From NCBI GenBank assembly GCA_035693105.1, contig DASSHC010000192.1, positions 1 through 12,733 of the forward strand: a stretch of 12,733 nucleotides of DNA. The letters are read 5' to 3'. The notes under the pieces are model-generated. The model saw only the letters and a list, made by a program, of their open reading frames with translations. It ran no database searches and was not told the origin of the DNA. This document shows, piece after piece, positions 8,031 to 12,733 of this stretch. The position numbers and the translations under genes are program-made. Numbering within the stretch: position 1 is the first letter of the stretch; each line of letters opens with the position of its first letter. The stretch is from DASSHC01 sp035693105 (lineage in GTDB: Bacteria > Chloroflexota > Chloroflexia > Thermomicrobiales > Thermomicrobiaceae).

Positions 8031-8155
8031 GGGCGGCCCCCGTGGCCGCCCTGTCCCGCTCGCGCACCGGCGGCCGGGAACATAGGGCAACGTTGGGCGG
8101 CGAACGACACGGCGGGTGGTAGGCCACGAGGGCAGGAACGGGGGCCTGCCCTACG
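8026..8155. repeat. 130-base element with 27-base hairpin-forming inverted ends (MITE-like)
   Basis: The left end (8026-8052) and the reverse complement of the right end (8129-8155) are equal in length and identical at 22 of 27 positions. Both start CGTAGGG, share GGCCCCCGT in the middle and end GCCCT. Each end also folds on itself with a perfect 8-bp stem: GGGCGGCC with GGCCGCCC on the left, AGGGCAGG with CCTGCCCT on the right. The five differences are largely what is needed to keep each stem paired. The 76-base centre shows no gene. The left hairpin could stall transcription after the oxidoreductase gene but has no T-tract. The right end stops 10 bases before the SDR ribosome site, so the element forms most of that gene's leader. 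Confidence 0.72.
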
Positions 8156-8176
8156 GGAAAAAGCCGAGGAGTATCA

Positions 8177-8944
8177 GTGGCGCTAGCGGGCGACGAGCTA
8201 CGAGGGAAGGTCGCGCTGGTGACTGGGGCCGGCTCGGGTATCGGCCGCGCTATCGCGCTGCGCTTCGCCGCCGAGGGCGCCACGCTGGCGCTGGCGGGCC
8301 GAACCCGCGCGACGCTGGAGGCGACCGCCAGCGCCATCGGGGCGGCGGCCCTGACGGTCCCCCTCGACGTGACCGATCCCGCGAGCGTGGCGAGCGGCGT
8401 GCGCGCCGTGGGCGAGCGGCTTGGACCGATCGACATCCTGGTCAACAACGCCGGGATCGGGACGACCAAGAGCATCGTCGAGGTCGAGCCGGACGAGTGG
8501 GAGCGCGTCTTCGCGGTCAACGTGCGCGGCGTCTACCTCTGCAGCCGCGCCGTCTTGCCCGGCATGCTGGAGCGCGGGTCGGGGTCGATCGTCAACATCG
8601 CCTCGGCCCTCGGGCTGGTCGGCGTGCCGGGTCGCGCAGCCTACGCCGCCAGCAAGGGCGCGGTCATCGCCCTGACCAAACAGGTGGCGGTCGAGTACGC
8701 GGCACAGGGGATTCGCTGCAACTGCATTTGCCCCGGCACGGTCAGCACCGAGTGGGTCGACCGGCTGCTGGCGGAGTCCGACGAGCCGGAGGCCGCCCGG
8801 CGCGCGCTGGAGAACCGCCATCCCCAGCACCGGCTCGGCACCCCGGAGCAGGTGGCTGCCGCCGCCCTCTATCTGGCGTCGGAAGCCGCGGCTTTCGTCA
8901 CCGGCAGCGCGCTGGTGATGGACGGCGGTCAATCGGCGCGCTGA
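8177..8944 (+). CDS. Short-chain dehydrogenase/reductase (classical SDR)
   Basis: 255 residues, standard for classical SDRs. The Rossmann dinucleotide motif TGAGSGIG is at 16-23, NNAG at 90-93, and the catalytic tetrad is complete: Asn115 (FAVNVRG), Ser143 (NIASALG), Tyr156 and Lys160 (YAASK). CPGTVSTEW and the closing FVTGSALVMDGG are typical of the 3-oxoacyl-ACP-reductase-like group. Gly41-Arg42 (LALAGRTR) after the second strand, with no acidic residue there, leans towards NADPH, but this is inference. It oxidises or reduces a hydroxyl/carbonyl group on an unknown substrate. Translation starts at GTG with a strong GAGGAG (8166-8171) five bases upstream. It may extend the neighbouring amidohydrolase-oxidoreductase run, but the repeat element separates them and could uncouple expression. 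Confidence 0.93.
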   Translation: MALAGDELRGKVALVTGAGSGIGRAIALRFAAEGATLALAGRTRATLEATASAIGAAALTVPLDVTDPASVASGVRAVGERLGPIDILVNNAGIGTTKSIVEVEPDEWERVFAVNVRGVYLCSRAVLPGMLERGSGSIVNIASALGLVGVPGRAAYAASKGAVIALTKQVAVEYAAQGIRCNCICPGTVSTEWVDRLLAESDEPEAARRALENRHPQHRLGTPEQVAAAALYLASEAAAFVTGSALVMDGGQSAR

Positions 8945-9008
8945 CCGGCTGAGCCGGGGTACGATAGGGAGCATCAGGTGATGTAGGGGTGGTGGAAGTC
9001 GTCGGTGC

Positions 9009-9015
9009 GGAAGGG
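9009..9015 (+). promoter_or_regulatory. Ribosome-binding site deciding the ABC ATPase start
   Basis: GGAAGGG stands eight bases before the ATG at 9024 but only two before the in-frame ATG at 9018. The second ATG is therefore the likelier start, giving MAQVIFDHVTKRF, which also matches the family's N-terminus. Confidence 0.7.
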
Positions 9016-9023
9016 ACATGGTC

Positions 9024-10124
9024 ATGGCCCAGGTGATTTTCGACCACGTGACCAAGCGGTTCGACGGCGTCGTGGCGCTCAAGGACCTGGAACTCGAGAT
9101 CAACGACGGCGAGTTCCTGGTGCTGGTCGGACCCTCCGGCTGCGGCAAGTCGACCGCGCTGCGCTGCCTGGCCGGGCTGGAAGAGATCACCTCCGGCAAC
9201 ATCATGATCGGCGACCGGGTCGTGACCAATATCCCGCCCAAGGACCGCGACATCGCCATGGTCTTCCAGGCCTACGCGCTCTATCCCCACATGTCCGTGC
9301 GCGACAATCTGGCCTTCGGCCTCAAGCTGCGCCACACGCCCAAGGAAGTTATCGAGCGCCGCGTGCGCCAGGTCGCCGATATGCTCGGACTGGAGACGCT
9401 GCTCGAGCGCAAGCCGCGCGCGCTCTCCGGCGGCCAGCGCCAGCGCGTCGCGCTGGGGCGCGCCATCGTGCGCGAACCGCAGGTCTTCTTGATGGACGAA
9501 CCACTCTCCAACCTCGACGCCAAGCTGCGCGTGCAGACGCGCGCCGAGATCATCAAGCTGCAGGAGCGCCTCGGCACCACGACCGTCTACGTCACCCACG
9601 ACCAGGTCGAGGCGATGACGATGGGCGATCGCATCGCGGTCATGAGCGCCGGACTCTTGCAGCAGCTCGACACCCCGCAGAACCTCTACGACCACCCGGC
9701 CAACCTCTTCGTGGCCACCTTCATCGGCAGCCCGGCGATGAACATCTTCCCGGCGGAGGTCGTGCGCGGCGACGGGGGGCTCCATCTCAAGAGCGAGAGC
9801 ATCGACCTGCTGCTGCCGAGCAGCCGCGAGGGGAAGCTGGGTAACTACGTGGGCCAGCAGGTGATGGCCGGAATCCGGCCCGAACACCTGAGCGTGGCCG
9901 AGGGGAGCGTCCCGGCGGGCCGCTCGATGCGCCTGCCGGTGGAACTGGTCGAGCCGCTGGGCGCCGAGACGCTGGTCCACTTTGCCGGCCCGGATGGGAC
10001 GATGATCGTGGCGCGGGTGCAGCCGGAGACGCGCGCCACGGTGGGGCAGACGCTCGACCTGGTGGTCGAGAACGAGCACCTGCACGCCTTCGACCGCGAC
10101 AGCGAGCAGTCGCTGATCTCATAA
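9024..10124 (+). CDS. ugpC: ABC transporter ATP-binding protein, UgpC/MsmK (CUT1) type
   Basis: 366 residues, the normal length for this group. The ATPase domain holds Walker A GPSGCGKST (36-44), Q-loop Gln82, signature LSGGQ (134-138), Walker B VFLMDE (154-159), D-loop SNLD (162-165) and H-loop His192. The C-terminal half (about 235-366) is the regulatory OB/TOBE region, including GIRPEHL. MGDRIAVMSAGLLQQLDTPQ is typical of ATPases that serve carbohydrate or glycerol-3-phosphate importers. It would power import from the inner face of the membrane with two permeases and a binding protein, none of which lie nearby. In many Gram-positive-like bacteria one such ATPase serves several CUT1 importers, so an unlinked gene is plausible. 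A short inverted repeat (CCGGC 8945-8949, GCCGG 8953-8957) follows the SDR gene but lacks a T-tract, so the transcript boundary is unclear. Confidence 0.92.
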   Translation: MAQVIFDHVTKRFDGVVALKDLELEINDGEFLVLVGPSGCGKSTALRCLAGLEEITSGNIMIGDRVVTNIPPKDRDIAMVFQAYALYPHMSVRDNLAFGLKLRHTPKEVIERRVRQVADMLGLETLLERKPRALSGGQRQRVALGRAIVREPQVFLMDEPLSNLDAKLRVQTRAEIIKLQERLGTTTVYVTHDQVEAMTMGDRIAVMSAGLLQQLDTPQNLYDHPANLFVATFIGSPAMNIFPAEVVRGDGGLHLKSESIDLLLPSSREGKLGNYVGQQVMAGIRPEHLSVAEGSVPAGRSMRLPVELVEPLGAETLVHFAGPDGTMIVARVQPETRATVGQTLDLVVENEHLHAFDRDSEQSLIS

Positions 10125-10149
10125 TCCCGCTGGGCCCAATGCCGGCCAC

Positions 10150-11406
10150 TCAATCGTCCCGGCTTGCCACGGCGACCGGCGCGACCGTGCGCGGCGCGGC
10201 GCGGTCAAAGAGCATGCCGCCGACCGCTCCGAACAGCAACAGCACGATCAGCGCCGGCCAGAGGAGCCCGGGGTGGGCGGAGCCGAGCGCGACACCGGCG
10301 GCCCACGACGCCAGCCCCCAGGCGCTGCCCCAGATCACGCTGCTGAAGGCCAGGTAGCGCCCGCGCAGCCGCTCGGGCGCCAACTCCACCGTGATCACGC
10401 CCGAGGTCGGCATGAAGATCATCTCGCCCAGCGTGTAGACCACCGCCGCGGCGAAGGGGAAGCCGGCGACCCAGGGGCTGGCGCCGATCATGGCGTAGGC
10501 AACGCACCAGAAGAGGGCGGCCGCCGCCAGCGACGCGCCCCGGCCCCAGCCGGCGATGCGATTGGCTACCAGGAGCTGCGCCGCGACCACGATGATGGTG
10601 TTGATGGTAAAGAGCGAGCCGACGGCGGCCTCGCCCAGTCCGGCCTGGGCGTGCAGGTAGGGCGGCGCGGTCACCTGAAACTGCGTCAGCCCCGCCAGCA
10701 GGATGAACATCACGACCTGCGAGAACATGAAGCGGCGGTCGCTGAGCACCTCGCGCCAGCTTCCGCCTGCCCGCTGATGCGCCGCGAGCCGTTGCCGCCC
10801 TGGCGACCGTATCAGCGCCAGGACGAGAATTCCCGCCAGCCCGATACCGCCTCCCGCCACCCAGTAGAGCAGCTGAAACGCGGGGATGGTGCCGCCGGCG
10901 ACCAGCAGCCCCCCGGCCAGGCCGCCCGCGCCGGTGCCCAGCGCGCTCGCGACCCGCAAGAGTGCGAACATCTCGCCCGCCTGCTCGACCGGCACCAGCG
11001 TCGTCGCCAACGTGTCGGACGAGGGCCAGTAGAGCTGGGTGAAGAGCCCCTGTACGACCATGAGGAGGAAGAAGCGGGTGAGATCGGTCGCGACAGGGAA
11101 GAGCGCGGTGGTAGCCGCCGTCCCCAGGATGGTGATGACGACCATGTTGCGCGGCCCGAAGCGGTCGATAGTGCCGGCCGCGGCCAGGGTGAAGATCACT
11201 CCGGCGATCGAGCTGGCCGCGATGCCGGCGCCGACATTGCCCTCGCCCAGACCGAGTATCTGGCCGAAGTAGATCACCAGGAAGGGGATGGTCATACCCC
11301 GCGCGGTGAAGAGCACCAGGTTGGCCCCGGCCAGCAGCCAGAGCGTGGCGGGGAAGCGCTTCAGTTGTGCCCGAGCTCGCGCGGCACGGCGCGAAAGCCT
11401 GCTCAC
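10150..11406 (-). CDS. Major facilitator superfamily (MFS) transporter
   Basis: 418 residues from the GTG at 11406, with about twelve hydrophobic helices in two sets of six joined by a polar central loop (SPGRQRLAAHQRAGGSWRE). MFS motif A appears between helices 2 and 3 as GTIDRFGPR (78-86), and a second-half region reads GEMIFMPTSGVITVELAPERLRGRY, as in drug/proton-exporter-like members. It probably moves a small molecule across the membrane using the proton gradient; substrate and direction are unknown. The open frame reaches a GTG at 11502, but the added 32 residues are not MFS-like and the 11406 start has AGAAGG six bases upstream. It converges on the ABC ATPase gene, with only 25 bases between the two stops. 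No regulator is adjacent. Confidence 0.88.
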   Translation of the reverse strand: MSRLSRRAARARAQLKRFPATLWLLAGANLVLFTARGMTIPFLVIYFGQILGLGEGNVGAGIAASSIAGVIFTLAAAGTIDRFGPRNMVVITILGTAATTALFPVATDLTRFFLLMVVQGLFTQLYWPSSDTLATTLVPVEQAGEMFALLRVASALGTGAGGLAGGLLVAGGTIPAFQLLYWVAGGGIGLAGILVLALIRSPGRQRLAAHQRAGGSWREVLSDRRFMFSQVVMFILLAGLTQFQVTAPPYLHAQAGLGEAAVGSLFTINTIIVVAAQLLVANRIAGWGRGASLAAAALFWCVAYAMIGASPWVAGFPFAAAVVYTLGEMIFMPTSGVITVELAPERLRGRYLAFSSVIWGSAWGLASWAAGVALGSAHPGLLWPALIVLLLFGAVGGMLFDRAAPRTVAPVAVASRDD

Positions 11407-11630
11407 GTCGCCCCTTCTCGTCCGGCGCAAGTGTGGCAGGAGCAGCACGGGCTCGCCACTGGATGATTGAGCGCTCTCGCCCAACCCGTGGAATCGCCTC
11501 ACGTTCGCGCGATTGAGGGAGACGTTTCGATGATCTATCCTAGCCCCTTCAGTGGGCTTCGTGGATTTAGCGCGGTCAATTTATTGCCGCGCGACGAGCA
11601 CCACGATGGCTCGCGGAAGGCAACATGTCG
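11407..11630. other. Non-coding gap between the MFS and GGDEF-EAL genes
   Basis: The minus-strand reading shows the MFS ribosome site (11411-11419), a weak -10-like TAGGAT (11537-11542) and a TTGACC (11574-11579), but the two are 31 bases apart and do not make a promoter together. Just after the GGDEF-EAL stop, an interrupted stem (CCGC/GCGG and GAGC/GCTC, 11587-11616) precedes an AT-rich patch and could end that transcript, though it is not a clean terminator. Short plus-strand frames here have no family signature. Confidence 0.45.
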
Positions 11631-12733
11631 TCAGGCCACCAGCTCCGAAGCCTTCAGCGGCGCCGGGCGGGCAAGCAGGAAGCCCTGCGCCAGGTCGCAG
11701 TCAAGCGAGCGCAGCAGCGCCAACTGTTCCGGCTCCTCGATTCCCTCGGCCACCACACGCAGCCCGAGTGAGTGCGCCACGGTGATGATCGCGGCCACGA
11801 TCGCCGCATCGTGGCTCTCGCGCGCCAGACCCGCAATGAATGAGCGATCGATCTTGACGAAATCGACCGGGAGTTCTTTCAGGTAAGCCAGCGACGAGTA
11901 GCCGGTGCCGAAGTCGTCGATCGCCAGGCACAGGCCGAGATCCTTCAATCGGATCAGCATCTCGCGTGTCGCCGCGATGTCTTCCATCAGCGTCGTCTCG
12001 GTGATCTCCAGCACCAGGCGGCTGGGATCGAGGCCGGTCTCGCCCAGCACCTCGGCCACGACCGTGGCGAGGTCGGGTTGGGCGACCTGCCGCGCCGAGA
12101 GATTGACGCTGACCATCGGCGCGTCGAGGCAGCCCGCGCTCCAGGCCTGTGCGTCGCGGCAGGCTTGCGACAGCATCCAGCGGCCCACGGGCACGATCAT
12201 GTGACTATCCTCGGCCAGCGGGATGAATGCGCCCGGCGGGATCACGCCGCGCCGGGGATGCCGCCAGCGAATCAGCGCCTCGCGCAGCGCGACCTCGCCC
12301 GTGGCGAGCGCGACCATCGGCTGATAGTAGGGCACGAACTCCGAACGGTCGAGCGCCCGGCGCAGGTCCAACGTCAGCTCCAGCCGCTCGGCCGCCCGGG
12401 CGTCCATGCTGAGATCGTAGACGACGGAGCGGTGCTTGCCGCGTGCTTTGGCACGATGGACGGCGACGTCGGCCTCGCGCAGCAGCGCGTCCGCCGTCTT
12501 GTCGTCGTGCGCGTGGTGCACGGCTACGCCGATGCTGACGCTGGCGAAGAGCTCCCGCCCACGCACCGCGACCGGCCGCTCGAGCGCGTTCAAGACGGCG
12601 TCCGCCAGGTCGATCGCCTCGTCGAGACTGGGGCGGCCTTCCGCCAGGATCACGAATTCGTCTCCCGACCAGCGGGCGATCGAATCGGCCGGGTCAACGG
12701 CGTCGCGCAGGCGTTGCGCGACCGCCAGCAACA
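11631..12733 (-). CDS. GGDEF-EAL protein, likely c-di-GMP phosphodiesterase (N-terminus cut by window edge)
   Basis: 367 codons are visible and the frame runs off the right edge, so the start, any sensor domain and the first part of GGDEF are missing. The GGDEF remnant spans visible residues 1-107. Its signature is SGDEF (22-26) instead of GGDEF, and the inhibitory-site RxxD is DPAD (13-16), lacking Arg. The EAL domain (about 115-360) has the full catalytic set: Glu151 (REALIRW), Asn210 (VNLSARQ), Glu242 (LEITET), Asp272-Asp273 (DDFGTGYSS), Lys293 and Asp295 (VKIDRS), Glu329 (AEGIEE) and Gln349 (QGFLLARP). It therefore most likely hydrolyses c-di-GMP to pGpG, with the GGDEF half regulatory or weakly active. 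The leftmost TTG (12731) is not the real start: the peptide there matches the interior of a GGDEF domain. Confidence 0.93.
   Translation of the reverse strand, partial: LLAVAQRLRDAVDPADSIARWSGDEFVILAEGRPSLDEAIDLADAVLNALERPVAVRGRELFASVSIGVAVHHAHDDKTADALLREADVAVHRAKARGKHRSVVYDLSMDARAAERLELTLDLRRALDRSEFVPYYQPMVALATGEVALREALIRWRHPRRGVIPPGAFIPLAEDSHMIVPVGRWMLSQACRDAQAWSAGCLDAPMVSVNLSARQVAQPDLATVVAEVLGETGLDPSRLVLEITETTLMEDIAATREMLIRLKDLGLCLAIDDFGTGYSSLAYLKELPVDFVKIDRSFIAGLARESHDAAIVAAIITVAHSLGLRVVAEGIEEPEQLALLRSLDCDLAQGFLLARPAPLKASELVA

Noticed and set aside
8945..8957. Possible terminator after the SDR gene
   Set aside because: Only a 5-bp stem with a 3-base loop and no T-tract, so too weak to call.
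8983..8992. GTAGGGGTGG as a third copy of the hairpin repeat end
   Set aside because: Only about ten bases resemble the repeat and there is no stem, so it is likely chance.
10273..11466. 397-codon plus-strand frame opposite the MFS gene
   Set aside because: Composition is Arg/Gly/Asp/Glu-rich with no hydrophobic core or motif; the minus strand encodes a clear twelve-helix transporter.

Overview
This is a gene-dense, high-GC (roughly two-thirds G+C by eye) bacterial chromosomal segment with no RNA genes, phage genes, transposase or CRISPR array. The gene content fits Chloroflexota, perhaps the Thermomicrobia/Sphaerobacter side: mreBC beside a MurT-like gene, an F420-type luciferase-like enzyme, a YtcJ-type amidohydrolase, a shared sugar-ABC ATPase, and short hairpin repeats at gene borders. 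That placement is inference from gene content and style, not from a marker gene.

Left block (1-2147, minus strand): a shape and cell-wall operon reading right to left. It has an extended -10 promoter, mreB, then mreC 11 bases later, then the start of a murT-like gene overlapping mreC by 4 bases (GTGA) and cut by the window edge. Actin-like MreB and its periplasm-facing partner MreC position wall synthesis; MurT, with GatD, amidates lipid II. No mreD lies between them.

The divergent gap (2035-2516) holds the mreB promoter and two unrelated inverted repeats that look like dispersed genomic elements.

Right-going block (2517-10124, plus strand): a YegS/DgkB-type lipid kinase; a two-part class II aldolase-like protein with an unrecognised N-terminal half; a six-helix membrane protein of unknown function; a YtcJ-like amidohydrolase; a luciferase-like (F420 or flavin) oxidoreductase; an SDR dehydrogenase; and a UgpC/MsmK-type ABC ATPase with no permease next to it. 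The middle five are co-directional with short gaps and could form a small-molecule degradation or modification route, but the substrate cannot be read from sequence. Between the oxidoreductase and the SDR sits a 130-base element with 27-base hairpin-forming inverted ends, one of which supplies the upstream gene's stop codon.

Right end (10150-12733, minus strand): an MFS transporter convergent with the ABC gene, then a GGDEF-EAL protein cut by the window edge. Its GGDEF half is degenerate (SGDEF, no I-site Arg) while every EAL catalytic residue is present, suggesting a c-di-GMP phosphodiesterase.

I found no convincing new multi-gene defence or mobile system. The points most worth following are the aldolase fusion, the mreB-mreC-murT coupling and the paired hairpin repeats.
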